Shown here one piece after another: positions 33,870-44,875 of a DNA stretch of 64,000 nucleotides. Location of the stretch: assembly GCA_036426205.1 (NCBI GenBank), contig CM071579.1, positions 18,462,893 through 18,526,892 on the forward strand, given 5' to 3'. This DNA is from Ascaphus truei (lineage: Eukaryota > Chordata > Amphibia > Anura > Ascaphidae). Position numbers and translations under genes: made by a program. The notes below the pieces were generated by a model. That model did not search any database, was not told where the DNA came from, and saw only the letters and a program-made list of their open reading frames with translations. Positions within the stretch are counted from its first letter, which is position 1. Every line of letters starts with the position of its first letter.

Positions 33870-34440
33870 GGTCCTCATCAGATACATCCCCCTGCGGCCG
33901 CAGAGATCCCGATGAGGTGGAGACTCTAAGCACACTACCTCAGATGCCTGTCATGCTGATATCTCCATACCAACCCAGGGGGAGACTCAGGAGTCCTGTA
34001 AGCCAGCAGGTGCACCACAACATACATACATGTAATGGGGACCAGTTAGACCACAAGGGCCAATGTGAGATTGGGTGGGGTCCTGTAAAACCGTTACATC
34101 TATGTGCTAATTTCTTACCCTTTTCCCCCCCCCCCCCCCCCCAGAAAAATCTCCCGCCCCCCACTTTGCGCACCGCTGCGTTACTCTATACTTGGCCATA
34201 CAATATCATTGCTCATGTTCTCACAATATCGCTCTATTTTCCGCTTTGATTTTTAGACATATTACACATATTCACGACCCCCTTTTTTGTTTTGATGTCC
34301 AAAGGGATCCTTTTTTTTGTGATCCCGTTATGTCAGTACAGCAAACATAATCATTGTTCTTTTTTACATTTATTATTGTTGGTGACATTGTTACACACAA
34401 TGCATTGGAGATGTCATTAAATGACTATAGTTAAGGTGCA
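33870..34440. other. intergenic sequence with a 17-base poly(C) run
   Basis: A C run at 34125-34142 follows 'cttacccttttc'. No gene or terminal repeats. Confidence 0.45.
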
Positions 34441-34639
34441 ACATTGTATCATTCATACATTTGTGTATCTACATTGGGTTTTATCCTGCTACACGTTGTA
34501 TTCTTTGTTCAGCTATTGGCGCCTCCCCTCCTGAATGTGATTACAGGTCTTTGCTTATGCATTATCCCTTACCTGGCCAGGTATGCAGTGTTAGCGCATG
34601 CCCAAGGAGCGGAACTTTCAGGATGGGTGTGCTATTTAA

Positions 34640-34712
34640 CCGCTAATTTTATCAGTATTTGTTCTTTGACAAAGCGCCATTTGCAGGCGCGAAACGCGTT
34701 AGTGATTTGTCT
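34640..34712 (+). ncRNA. hammerhead-like motif, degenerate core
   Basis: TTGACAA (34666-34672) stands in place of CUGANGA, then an extra A, a perfect stem II GCGCC-ATTTGCA-GGCGC (34674-34690) and GAAACGCGTT (34691-34700). Stem I is weak (ATCA/TGAT a little further out). Stem II differs in every base pair from the other copies yet pairs fully. The core changes are the same two positions as in the 13410 copy. Confidence 0.55.
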
Positions 34713-34719
34713 CCACCTC

Positions 34720-35760
34720 TCTCTCATCGCAGGTGTTAAAGACATATTTTTACATTTTGGATACATTCCCAGCTTTTGATTCCACAGTGCTCCGCTTTCT
34801 CCGGTCTATTAACTTCACGGCTGGACGTGCACCCTCGATGTCCTCCGGTGCAAGGATTGAGTGTAAATACAGTGATCTGATTCTTTGTATACTGGACTCA
34901 TTTACTGTATGCCTTATTCTTTGAAGATAAGCTCCTTTCAAAAGGCTCATCCAGTGGTCCAGAGCAGCATTTCAGGGGTACTGGCTATTAACCCAGGGCT
35001 TGTTGGTTAAACAGCGGGTCCTGGCTTTTCAGCTTAGTTACACCCCCTGCTATATGCTCACAGCTGACTTACATCTCTGCGTTTGGATGAATGTCAGACC
35101 TGTGCACTCACCACATTTCATCTTCAAAATGATTTTTTCACATGACTTACATATTTTATTGCATTATAATATTGATTTTTTTCAGCATCAGTCTCTTAAG
35201 TTGTTTCTCATAAACCGTGGGCATTTTTTGAGAACTGACCTTTTGGGATTTGCAGCCTATTTTTCCCTGGTCAGTAGTGGTCGGATTAGGATAAAGTAGG
35301 GATACCCAGAATCCTCTCTGATACAGATGTCTGGTTCCCAGACAAATAACTATGGAAAAGATCTAGCTACAAGTGGCTAATCCTGTTCAGTTCAGTTTCT
35401 CGCTCAATGATGACAAATTGCAGCATTTATTGTAGAATGTGTGAGTAACATTTGTCAACTATGTTGTTTACCTAATATTTTATGGGGATAATATTTTGTG
35501 GTTTTAGGCTGGCCTCATTCTTCATTTTGGCTTTCTATCAAAGCCAAAAACAAATGAATCATACTTCATTGGAAATCGTACAAAGAGTCAAAAATGGATT
35601 ATTTGGAAGTGAACGATAAGAATTAAATGGCTTTTTCTCAGAACACCAAATCTTTACTCGTGCATACTTATGCTTTGTTTGTCAAACAATTAATAGAACA
35701 GTGCCACGTAGCAGGTAAAAAAACAACAACGTATTTTAGACAAATTATCAGCGTAGTCGG
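34720..35760. other. intergenic sequence, no gene seen
   Basis: The part next to the motif (34740-34860, 'ccacagtgctccgctttctc') shares the phrase 'gctccg' plus pyrimidines with the arms of the 37564-38124 element. No gene. Confidence 0.4.
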
Positions 35761-35768
35761 CTTCCTTA

Positions 35769-36084
35769 GGGCTGTAATATAAAGCGCACTAGTGCGCATG
35801 CGGGTGCGTGCACGGCGGTGGGCACGTTTATTTATATGTTGCAAGCTGTGATGCACGAGGCTAGGGGGCATGGCTCTGATGTCACAGCGGTAGGCCGCGC
35901 TGTGATTGGCTTGCTGCGTCACGTTGCGCGGCAGCAGCGCGAAAATACAAATTTCTTGTATTTACTCTGATCTGCCACCGCTCACGGCCGTACACACACG
36001 CATCTCAACTGTATCAATGTCAGCCTCCCAGTTAGTTATCATTGACACGCATGCGCACGTCAGCGCACGCACATATAACAAGCC
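35769..36084. mobile_element. Harbinger-like MITE with TTA duplication
   Basis: TTA|GGGCTGTAATATAAAGCGC on the left and ...GCACATATAACAAGCC|TTA on the right give imperfect terminal inverted repeats and a TTA duplication (35766-35768 and 36085-36087). The CpG-rich interior has 'gctctgatgtcacagcggta' followed by 'ggccgcgctgtgattggctt', itself an inverted repeat. Non-coding. Confidence 0.75.
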
Positions 36085-36387
36085 TTAGAAAGATTCAAAT
36101 CACCTTTCCTGTAACGCAATCTGTATCCTGTGAAAAGTGGAATACATATTTTCCTCTGGTCTTTTGTTTATCTGTTTGACAAATACTGGGTTCATAATTA
36201 CTATACAAACAATGGACAAAATAAAAACAATTCACTTATAGTTTTGGAGAGTGAAAATCATATCACCAAAAAGCATATAAAGATTGAAAAATAAAGGCCA
36301 AAGTTTTGGTTTAACCTGGAAAATTTGTAAAAAAAACACCTGCCTGATTCTTTTGAAAGGGGGAAGACGGTGACATCTAACCTATTA

Positions 36388-36561
36388 CAGGGGTGGCCAA
36401 CTCCAGTCCCCAAGGGCCACCAACAGGCCAGATATTAGATATCCCTGCTTCAGCACAGGTGGCTCAATCATTCTGATTGAGCAACTGATTGATCGGAAGC
36501 AGGGATATCCTTAAAACCTGACCTGTTGGTGGCCCTTGAGGACTGGAGTTGGCCACCCCTG
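36388..36561. mobile_element. hAT MITE (palindromic family), copy 1
   Basis: CAGGGGTGGCCAACTCCAGT at the left is mirrored at the right end by ACTGGAGTTGGCCACCCCTG. The whole 174 bases fold as one imperfect hairpin with 'gatatccctgcttcagcaca' in the arm. Flanks acctatta / atctatta are an 8-base duplication with one change, the size made by hAT transposases. Four more copies occur at 53788, 55776, 58370 and 60952. Confidence 0.9.
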
Positions 36562-36564
36562 ATC

Positions 36565-37440
36565 TATTACAACATGCCACTGTTCCTGCCTCACTTTCAC
36601 CCAGGTGGGACTTCCCTTTCATTGCGATTAACCATATCCTTAGTAACCTGGCTTAACCCTTCGAGTGCCACAGCCCCTCCAGCACTTTACGATCCTCGGG
36701 AGAGCGTTACGCGATCACAGCATTGCTGATGATGGAAGGGTAGAAGTTCTCTTCCTTTCCTCAGACGACCAGATTGCGTTCAGCGCTCCACAGGGGCGCA
36801 TGTGATGTAGCTATTATGCCATAGCGCCATGGACAGGTGCCCTCTCCCTGCAGCTGGCATAACTGCAGTCCTATGTCAAGTACAGCTGCCCGCTGGTGTC
36901 CGATAGTGTGAGCAGTGTCATTTCCTACAGCGTTAGTGTAAGAGATGTGTGCAGAGGTATGCAATGGAGACCGTTTTTAAGGTGAAATTAAAATAAGGCT
37001 TTATTGCGCCTGTCCCTTTTAACACCGCAAAACATATGAAAACAACAAACGCCTAGACCTGTTTAAGGGCTAACTTACTTCCCCCGTCCCTTTCTCCAGG
37101 GCTGGAGGGAAAATCCCATTACCACCTTATTCCCCAAAGTCTCAAGAGATACCTTAAAGCAGGTAGCCCTTCATGTCAGTCTCTGGTAGGTTCCTGGGTC
37201 CCCTGTGCCCAGGAATATAGGTCTTTGGGTGTCTTGATTTCAGCAGAGCCTTTCTGCTCAAGACCTCTTTCCTCTTGTCAGCACCCTTGTGTACTGAGGA
37301 AAATCTCCCTTCCTGTCTCTGAGTCAGGCTTTTTTGACACCTGTAATCAGCCAGGTGGTGTTGGTTAATTGTCTACTAGCAGTTAACCACCACACTGCTG
37401 GATTAGAGGCACATTTCTGAACAGGGATAAGTCCCCCGTT
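36565..37440. other. intergenic sequence, no gene seen
   Basis: Mixed sequence, including 'cttaacccttcgagtgccac' (36652-36671), a phrase type common in frog repeats. No coding or terminal repeat evidence. Confidence 0.4.
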
Positions 37441-37563
37441 ACAGTTAGTTTGTAAGCTCTGTAGGGGAGTGAAATCACCCAGTGTTCTGTTTTATGTATT
37501 GTGAACCTATTTGTCTAATTATCGCCTGTATTTTGGCTTCAATCATATATTATTACCTCTGTG

Positions 37564-38124
37564 CATAGAGTTCTAGGGAACTAGTCCCAATATCAGGGCT
37601 CAGTAATAGTCATGACATACACATGAATAAAGTCCATAAATGGAAATCACACACAGGAAAATAGAGCTAAAATCCAAGCTACGTGAGACTTAATGAGCAC
37701 CTGTATATATGGAACTCCTGTTAATAGATACAGATGTAGGCAGTGATTGAATGTCCCAGAGAGGGTGGCAGACCTATATATATTGCATAAGGGTCATGTA
37801 CACCTACTCAGAGAAACAAACTGCATGTAAAATGACATGATGGAGTAAACAGGTAAGTACTCACTTAAATGTAGCAGCTCATCCTGTGGTGGTGTGTGCA
37901 TCACGCCAGCAGTGTAGATCAGGTAAGTGTCCCATGGGGTCCAAAAACGGAGCACAGCAGCATAAGAAATGGGGGCCAAAGGGACTTGTTCCCGAAACGC
38001 GTCAGAGTGGCCCTGTTCCCCCCACTTGTTATTTAATAAACTTTTTTAACTATTTCTGCTGGTTTTTGGCCCCCATTTCTTATGCTGCTGTGCTCCGTTT
38101 TTGGACCCCATGGGACACTTACCT
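37564..38124. mobile_element. foldback insertion with 13-bp duplication and hammerhead-like loop
   Basis: TATTACCTCTGTG at 37551-37563 and 38125-38137 is a perfect target duplication. The element has a 357-base left part, a 60-base arm (37921-37980), an 84-base loop (37981-38064) and the reverse-complement arm (38065-38124), which ends exactly at the duplication. The loop carries a degenerate hammerhead-like motif and AATAAACTTTTTT (38034-38046). The design parallels the element at 24361-25971. Confidence 0.82.
37969..38013 (+). ncRNA. hammerhead-like motif lacking the CUGANGA core
   Basis: GGGCCA (37973-37978) pairs with TGGCCC (38008-38013) as stem I, and GGGA-CTTGT-TCCC (37981-37993) is stem II. 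GAAACGCGTC (37994-38003) keeps the second core half and a canonical C at the cleavage position. The seven-base CUGANGA segment is missing: only AA lies between stems I and II. It cannot be active as it stands. Confidence 0.5.
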
Positions 38125-38175
38125 TATTACCTCTGTGTACATGGTTGGTGCTGTATAAATAAGAATACATTACAA

Positions 38176-38525
38176 TGGGAGTTATGTATGAAAGTCTCCC
38201 AGCTGCAAAACTGGAACAAAGAAATGGCACCAGCTCTCGCAGAATAAAAAAGGTCCCATACACTAGAATGGTAACAAAGAAGGGCGGGGGGCCGTGCTGG
38301 TCCTTTCTTCCATGTAGTAACAAAGGAGGGAGAGGGAGTAGTAGGTATCATACCTTTTATTGGACCTACAAGTAGGTGACACGTTACAAGCTTTTGTTTC
38401 TCTCAGGGTAGGGTAGGACTCCGAGAGGTCTGAAAGCTTTTAACATATAAACTACTTGTTGGTCCTATAAAAAGGTATCACACCCCCTACTCCCTCTCCC
38501 TCCGTTGTTACTACATACAAGACAA
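38176..38525. repeat. inverted repeat around 'aaggtatcataccttttatt'
   Basis: The segment 'gggagagggagtagtaggta' with 'ccttttattggacctac' near 38330-38375 is mirrored by 'ggtcctataaaaaggtatca' with 'ctactccctctccctcc' near 38460-38505. 'acgttacaagcttttgtttc' lies between. A repeat of unknown class. Confidence 0.6.
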
Positions 38526-38910
38526 TGGAATTTTTTGCCTTGATATAATCTGATGCTTTATTTTGGCTGCAGTGTTTCAACCGGGAAACTTTCATACAGA
38601 TCCTTCTGCATAGCAAGGACCAGGCCTGTGACCATTCCGTAATGAGCTCAAAAGCAATGCTTTGAAAAACAACCTGCCTACACCAGGATTATTTGAAGAG
38701 GGTTCTGCAAAGTCCCAGTCACAGAAACCAATACCGCTCTAAGACAGAAGTAGAAAGGAACACAAACAGAGGAATGGGAAAATCTCCTGATGGAGCGTAG
38801 CCATACGCAAAACTCGTTGACGACATAGCGAGACACACAGAGGATCGGATGGTTAAGGTTAGTCTGTGACGAACACACTTATCTTCTGAGATACAAGTGC
38901 ATAGCTACTG

Positions 38911-39160
38911 TCGATTATATATATTATTAATATATATTATATACTATATCATCTATATATACTATATTCTCTATATATCTTATATGTGCAGCGTAAATTG
39001 AGCTCCTTATGGTCGGACCTTAGCTATTTGTCGCTAGGGACGCCCCTTCGAACACCGGTTCCACCACCACCTCCCCGAGGAAGCGAGGAGCCCTTCGAAC
39101 AGTCATTCGTCCCAGGACATCCCATCTCATTTGTTAGTCCGAATAAAACATTTGTTAGTC

Positions 39161-39196
<36 letters not shown>
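38911..39196. repeat. AT-rich low-complexity and (AT)n
   Basis: TATATA-type sequence at 38917-38985 and a clean (AT)n tract at 39163-39196. Downstream of the slc13a1 stop codon on the gene's strand. Confidence 0.85.
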
Positions 39197-39200
<4 letters not shown>

Positions 39201-39490
39201 TTTGGATTTTCCCCTCCCCTTTTTTCTGGAGTTCCCCTAATTTTACGAAAGGTTGGTTAAGAATTACTACAAGGCCAAATATAATGTATTAGAAGAGTGG
39301 TTTGCAGTCTCTCTATTTGATGCCTTCTGATGAGACATCCATGGTCTTCAAAGCTCACATATAATAACCATAAATAAAATTCATGTTTGTTCAACGGCAT
39401 AAAAAAAATAAAAAAATAACCCGTTATGAATAATGTTAGAAGAATAGGACAATGTTAGGATTATAATAAAAATACAATCATTGCATTTCT

Positions 39491-39496
39491 TTTATT
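39491..39496 (-). promoter_or_regulatory. slc13a1: candidate poly(A) signal of slc13a1
   Basis: TTTATT on the plus strand is AATAAA on the gene's strand, about 950 bases after the stop codon. It is the nearest canonical hexamer noticed. Without transcripts the true 3' end is unknown. Confidence 0.3.
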
Positions 39497-40322
39497 CAAA
39501 ATGAATATTAAATGCTAGGAGCTGCTCTCTCTCTCCATGGTAATAAGATACATATTTTACAGTACCCCCTCCCCACCCCCCAAAAAAAACCATGAGCCTT
39601 GTGGGCAATTTACCTGTGATAATGCAATTATTATGTCCTCCTACGGTGCAAACAAAGCATTGCTCAGCACATGCCAAAAGAACATAAAATGGATATGGTT
39701 TCTGACTGCTTGTCACAGGTAACTATCAATTCCAGTTCTACAGAGAATAAAGCGCTTCTAATTAGGATAACAGCATCAAATGTATCATGCTGGTGCTCTC
39801 TGGGTAATTCCAGGTACTCTGAAGCATCCATTCAAGTTAAAGGGGTTTTTCACAATCGGCCACTTCCGAGTACATTGAAGTTACCCCCAAAGAGGAGTAT
39901 TGTTACTCCCAGTAATTCAGTTGGTTGCCTGGTACAACACGGTGTTAACCTGTTCCCTGCCGAAGGGGACTGAAAAATACATAGCTGCCGGTGAGACCTG
40001 CACTGCACAACTGCGTGGGGCCAAGGAGCAGACAGCAGGTTAAAGAACAAAAGATATAGATTTCTTTTCTCGAACATGTTCTATAGCACTAAAGCTACAT
40101 CAGGAACTAAGGGTAACCCTTTCAGCGATCGATTGCTTTGCCTCTGCTACAAAAAGGAGTTAACCGCTTCACTGCCGGAGACCTGCAAACGCACTGCTTC
40201 ACCAAGCATCACAGGCCATTCCGGCACCAGAGGGGTTAACGGACTAGTCTCCGTTAATATTTCATAAATATACTGGCAATGCAAATGTGCGACATAAAAA
40301 CCGATCCATGTGCTGCACGGTT

Positions 40323-40341
40323 CCCCCCCCCCCCCCCCCCA
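40323..40341. repeat. poly(C) run in the slc13a1 3' flank
   Basis: Nineteen C on the plus strand (poly G on the gene's strand), about 110 bases beyond the stop codon and so probably within the 3' untranslated region. Confidence 0.8.
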
Positions 40342-40448
40342 GGTCCGGTGAGCTGAAATATTCCTTTGTGAAACTCATTCTGTCTGCAAGCAAACAGCTC
40401 GGAACGACCCGATTCTTCTCCGTAAGAGGCGCGGCCGGAAAGTGTCCC

Positions 40449-40592
40449 TTACGGTGCCGCTACGGATGATACGTTTTTATGCGACGCCCAGGCCGGGAAG
40501 CTGTCCAGATCAAACATGGGTATTCCCCACGTATAAAGTCCAAACCACAGAGCCATCATACTGATCAGGTTTGTCCCCAGGCCTGCTTTTAT
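40449..40592 (-). CDS. slc13a1: slc13a1 last coding exon
   Basis: 48 codons including the stop. Acceptor ...ttgcag, then IKAGLGTNLISMMALWFGLY, TWGIPMFDLDSFPAWA, a short polar tail ending SVAAP and TAA at 40449-40451. It encodes the last membrane helix and the C-terminal 'TW..P(M/L)FDL..(Y/F)P.WA' block typical of the family. Starts in phase 0, matching the preceding exon. Confidence 0.93.
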   Translation of the reverse strand: MKAGLGTNLISMMALWFGLYTWGIPMFDLDSFPAWASHKNVSSVAAP

Positions 40593-41459
40593 CTGCAATT
40601 ATAGAGGGGGGGGGGGGGAAGCAACATAAATAACCAAAAGCAACATATAGAACAATTTTGTGTCTCAGGTCTACTCAGTGCTGGAAATGTAGCAATACTT
40701 TGTCTCACTCCAAAAAAAGCCAAACATTTACGTGTAGATTTTTGAGCGGTTTAATAAGGTTTCAACACTATGCTGTGAAAATAGTTCAACGTTCTAGTGG
40801 CTGTATTGGTCCCCTGCAGAAAAGCTTTTATCGGATCAACGTTTGAGTGCGTCCTAGATGAAATTATAGCGTACAGAGCTTTCAAACCGCTATAGTTTAC
40901 GGACAGTATACTTGATGAACCCTGGAAGGTTTTCAAAGCTTTGTAAACTATAATTTAACTTCGTATAAGTCTATGAAGAACGGTCTGCTAATAAGTATCC
41001 CAAGCTCCATCTAATCTGCAGTGAAAATAGTTAGGGGAACGTTTTATCTCAAAGCAAAACATGTTAACACCAATGTGAACAAACAATAGTGATGTGTCGA
41101 GTATGTTCCATGTGCATGTAGCAAGTCTTGCCACACACCGACACGTTTTACGATCATTAATCTCTCAGAAGTCTGACAATCCTACAGGTAAATGGACAAC
41201 CGCTTTTGCTTTTTGCTCGTAAAGTCATTATGATACCAACGTTACACAAACAGATACATGTTGAAAACATTAAGCCTTTCTATGGCTGAGATTATACTGT
41301 GTGCTTGAGCGCGTGCGCGCGCCTGACGCTCACGCGATCTCTGCACATACTGTTTCAGGCGATGGGGGGGTGGAGGCGTGGCTTTGACGTTGCGAAGCTG
41401 GTTCGCCGTGATTGGCTGAACCGCTCACATGACACCGCCGTCGCTTGAAAAGACACATT

Positions 41460-41674
41460 GGGGGTTATGCACAAAGCAGTGATGTGTTTTTAAGTGAGAT
41501 AAGTTCCTTTATTTCTCAATATTGCGTGTAGCGCGATTCACAAAGCAGTGATAACACTGCAGTATTGCGTTTAAAAGGCTTTTTATCATCAAAACAGTCA
41601 TTGATAAAAAAAATTGCGCCATAAAGCATTTATCTCACTTAAAAACACTTATCACTGCTTTGTGTATAACCCCC
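41460..41674. mobile_element. MITE with 'CACAAAGCAGTGATAA' subterminal repeats
   Basis: GGGGGTTATGCACAAAGCAG at the left is mirrored by CTGCTTTGTGTATAACCCCC at the right, flanked by ATT on both sides (41457-41459, 41675-41677). The motif CACAAAGCAGTGAT recurs internally at about 41550. Same family as 46411-47306. Nested inside 41284-42102. Confidence 0.8.
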
Positions 41675-41728
41675 ATTGTCTTTTTAAAACGCTCCGTCAT
41701 GAGTGTGCACTAGGTGCAGCCTCTAAGG

Positions 41729-42027
41729 CAGTGGTGCGCAAAGTTGGGGGCGCGAGATTACCGGCGGGGGGGCGCGGGGTTTACAGAGGCCCCGCGCACT
41801 TCCCGAAGGCACTTAAATTAAGTGCCGGGGGAGCTGCAGGGCCTCGGTAAACCTACTTACCTTGATTCAGCCGGCATCTGGAGACGCAGCGTCAAATGAT
41901 GCCGCGCGGTCATGCGACGTCACGTCATGATGTCCAGACGCCGCGAATCGAGGTGAGGAGGGAGGGGGTCGTGCGGAGAGGAGGACACCCGGCAGGGGGG
42001 CGCAAGGAAAAAAGTTTGCGCCCCCCT
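41729..42027. mobile_element. hAT MITE, CAGTGGTGCGC family
   Basis: Begins CAGTGGTGCGCAAAGTTGGG. The right side has GTTTGCGCCCCCC as the complement. The 8-base flanks ctctaagg / ccctaagg agree at seven of eight. The interior matches the copy at 54996-55310 ('cgcgagatt', 'ggcctc', 'cttaccttgattc'/'cttaccttggctc'). Confidence 0.7.
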
Positions 42028-42334
42028 CCCTAAGGGATCCTGCAATTTGTACTTGGCGTGTGCGTGCGCACAAGCGCCATCGCACACAGTATAAGCTCAG
42101 CCTTAAGGAGCCGGTAGTGATAAGAATATGTTTGTTTTTCACAGAGCACACAAGTAAAACTTTCACTTTAAAGCCTCTGGGAAACGGGGCGGTCCCTGTG
42201 AAGAAGTGACACGGCAGGTTTGTCAGAGTAAGTAGTGGTACCGAGTGTTGATAAATAAAGGTGGCATTGCCTAACGAAGCTTGTAACAGGCGAGATGTGG
42301 GTCGTTCAATGCGCGCGGGCCGCACGCTACCTAC

Positions 42335-42472
42335 CATGTCTGGGACAGTGAGGTGTCCGTATGAAAACACGATGGCATTCGGAGGGTTTGCAACCGGCAG
42401 AAGAAAAGCACAGGAGGCACTTATTGTCGCTGGGATGATGACAAGAAGCGGGTTCACTCCTATTCCTTCAGC
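42335..42472 (-). CDS. slc13a1: slc13a1 exon with family signature
   Basis: 46 codons, phase 0 at both ends: AEGIGVNPLLVIIPATISAS, CAFLLPVANPPNAIVFSYGH, LTVPDM. It holds the sodium:sulfate symporter signature; N-P-P-N-A lines the substrate cavity in SLC13 structures. Acceptor ttctgatgacag, donor gtaggt. Confidence 0.95.
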
Positions 42473-42777
42473 CTGTCATCAGAAGCAAAAGGTACCGAGT
42501 CACTTAAACTTCATTAACAAATGTCAACACCTTTACTCTAATGGTTGGAGAAACCATGATATCAATAGAAAGAAAGAAAATCCATGAATATAGGTAATAC
42601 ACATACACACAGATAGGAAGGAAGCAGGCCCACCCACCTTTCCTTAGCAAAGGCTCCATAGAGAGCTGAGAAGTTAATATGTTCAGTTAAATTATTTTTT
42701 TCTTTACTACAAGACGTGGTGTGCCTTCTTCTTCCCTATCTGTGCTTATTTTTGTTGCAGTATGCACCCAGGCAGTT

Positions 42778-42780
<3 letters not shown>

Positions 42781-42819
<39 letters not shown>

Positions 42820-42868
42820 CACACACTACCACCCACACATCACCCACACAACCCACACCACAACACCC

Positions 42869-42900
<32 letters not shown>
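42781..42900. repeat. (AC)n microsatellite
   Basis: About 120 bases of CA repeats with an impure middle ('ccacccacacatcacccaca'). Located in the intron upstream of the 42335 exon. Confidence 0.95.
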
Positions 42901-42901
<1 letters not shown>

Positions 42902-43269
42902 TAATATAGAATATATACTATACATACAAATTCTATAAATACAAGCAGATAACGCTGTAGCATATGATAGAACGGAAATAGCCATGGTATTGTTAAAGGT
43001 CCCATCAACAAACAACACTGAGCTGGTTACTGTCAGACTATGAATGGAATGCTCTGTTGTGGAATGTTCAGGTGGCCGCCATAACATATGACAGTAAGAT
43101 TAATCCAGGTTGGCCGAGTGCCAGAATGGCTGGTCATCTTCATTACATCATCAACTACTCAGAACAGTGATGATACAATATAAAGGGTGGAGTGACAGGT
43201 GGGAATTGTATAATAAGTATGGGAGATTGTCACTGACGGTATGGGGTAGCTTTGGATGTTTTGAACAAA

Positions 43270-43640
43270 GGTTAAGCCCGCCATTACCCCTACCTGTCAA
43301 TAATACATTTGTATTATATATGTTTTGTCAATTGGATGTAGCATTGGGCACCCCCTGTCGCTTTTAAGCAACTAGTATGAGATTAGCAGGATCAAGGAGT
43401 CCAAGGACCACATCAAGGCCCTTCAGTGGCCTCCAGTTGAAGAGCGTTGCCTTAAGAACTACATGTAAAAATTGGAAATGACACGCCCACTGTGCTTAGT
43501 TCCAGGTTACTGCCTAGAATCCTTGTCCACCCTTAACTACATTCTGACCTGTGACTGTGGCATTGTGACGGTAGGCGTAGATTTGGCTGCTTGGAATAAA
43601 GGTTAAGCCCACTATTACCCCTACCTGTCAATGTGTAGTT
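43270..43640. repeat. repeated 'gttaagcccrc.attacccctacctgtcaat' motif
   Basis: A near-identical 35-base phrase occurs at about 43272-43308 and 43600-43636, in the same orientation. It may mark a duplicated LTR edge. No coding. Confidence 0.5.
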
Positions 43641-44200
43641 ATGTATATTGTGCCCACATTGGGCTGATATGTGTAGCCTGGTTCCAGCACTTCAGGGACC
43701 AGGGGTTAAGTTTGTGTTCAGGATGAAATGTTGCAAGTTTCATGTAACAGAACCTATGTTGCATTTAACCCACCAATCAGGGGGCCACGTAACATTGGAG
43801 GCGCCTGCCATTGACCTTCCCTATGTGTATCCATGATGTCAACATGGGGTATAAAAGGGGGGGGGGGGTTTGGGGAGTGGTCCCTGTTAGTTCCAGATCC
43901 AGGCATGAGTTCCTTAGGTTACTGAGTTCCTGGGTTCCTGTTAAAGGTTCTGATAGCAGTTCCCGTTAGACACTGCGCGGGAGCAGAATGGGGAACACTT
44001 CCTAATGGTGGTCCCCGCACCTAGGTGTGTAGGGTGTTCCCAGTTACCCCCGTTGGGGGTGTGTGTGTGTGTGTTTTATGTGTTGGACAAGTTGTGGATA
44101 CCATTTTCCAATAAATGAATTTTTATTAACTCTGTAGTTCTGTCTGGTGATTTGATCCCTGCTGTGTTCGTCCTGGTCCCCCGTGACCGTCACCACATTA
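43640..44200 (+). repeat. candidate solo LTR in slc13a1 intron
   Basis: GGTATAAAAGGGG at 43848-43860 is a good TATA box. AATAAA at 44110-44115 is followed about 80 bases later by '..ccgtcaccaca'. This gives the U3/TATA/R/poly(A)/U5 order of a retroviral-type LTR on the plus strand, opposite to the gene. The left edge and duplication were not resolved. No internal genes. Confidence 0.5.
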
Positions 44201-44390
44201 AGTAATATCCTCCACCTCCAGGCGAGCCAGACCTCAAACACTCCCAGGTGCTTGGTTACTAGTGGGTGCGCTTTGTTATGATCTAGGAAAGTTTGGACTA
44301 CAATATAAACAACTGCAGCACTCCTCAGAGGGCATTTGAGTACAGATAACCAACCTGTTACCAAATGTGATGGCGACAGTATACACTTAC

Positions 44391-44552
44391 CAGCGAAGAG
44401 AGAATGGGTTGGAATATTGTGATGGTAGCTGGGTTGCTCGCTACTTCTGTTACAGTTGTTACCATTAAACAGACAATTAGTACAATGATCCACACTGGCA
44501 GGCTGCTTAGCGGTTCCATTTTATGTCCCACCCATGTAGAAAGTCCAGATAC
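44391..44552 (-). CDS. slc13a1: slc13a1 exon with second sodium-site loop
   Basis: 54 codons, phase 0: VSGLSTWVGHKMEPLSSLPV, WIIVLIVCLMVTTVTEVASN, PATITIFQPILSSL. ASNPATIT corresponds to the second SNT-type loop; the proline form (SNP) is the one found in the sulfate carriers SLC13A1 and A4, while dicarboxylate carriers have other residues. Borders ttgcag and gtaagtg. Confidence 0.95.
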
Positions 44553-44639
44553 CTGCAACAGTAACAGTTTGTATTACATAGTAGTCTGACCAGATACATT
44601 GTTACAGACCCATATTAATGTCATTACTGCTGTATGCTA

Positions 44640-44875
44640 GCAAAACTACCATTTTTGGGCCCCTCTGCAAACAGTTTTTTAAGGCTCTCCACTGGCACTC
44701 TCTTCCCCCGTCTAATTCTCCCCCACCCCCTCCTTTCTAACCCTCTCCCCACGCCTCCTCTCTAACTCTCTCAATTGCTCCCCTCCTCTCTAACTCTCCC
44801 CCCTCCTCTCACACTCAATTCCCCCTCCTCACACTCGATCCTCCCGTTTCATTAAATTCCTCCCCCTATACCTTG
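44640..44875. repeat. pyrimidine-rich low-complexity tract
   Basis: C/T-rich sequence with repeated 'ctctaactctccccc' (44705-44860). No coding value. Confidence 0.7.

Larger units (their letters stand above)
37441..38170 (+). repeat. frog SINE-like repeat split by an insertion
   Basis: 'gtttgtaagctctgtagggg' at the left and 'ggttggtgctgtataaataa' at the right are the two ends of the repeat also seen at 45770-45970. They are separated by the element at 37564-38124. Removing that element with one copy of its duplication rejoins the repeat. Confidence 0.65.
41284..42102. mobile_element. CpG-rich MITE containing two further MITEs
   Basis: Left end GGCTGAGATTATACTGTGTG and right end (reverse complement) GGCTGAGCTTATACTGTGTG are terminal inverted repeats. 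Inside lie an independent MITE at 41460-41674 and a hAT MITE at 41729-42027, each with its own duplication. The outer element's core has 'gattggctgaaccgctcaca', shared with 740-1000. Lies in the slc13a1 intron before the last exon. Confidence 0.75.
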
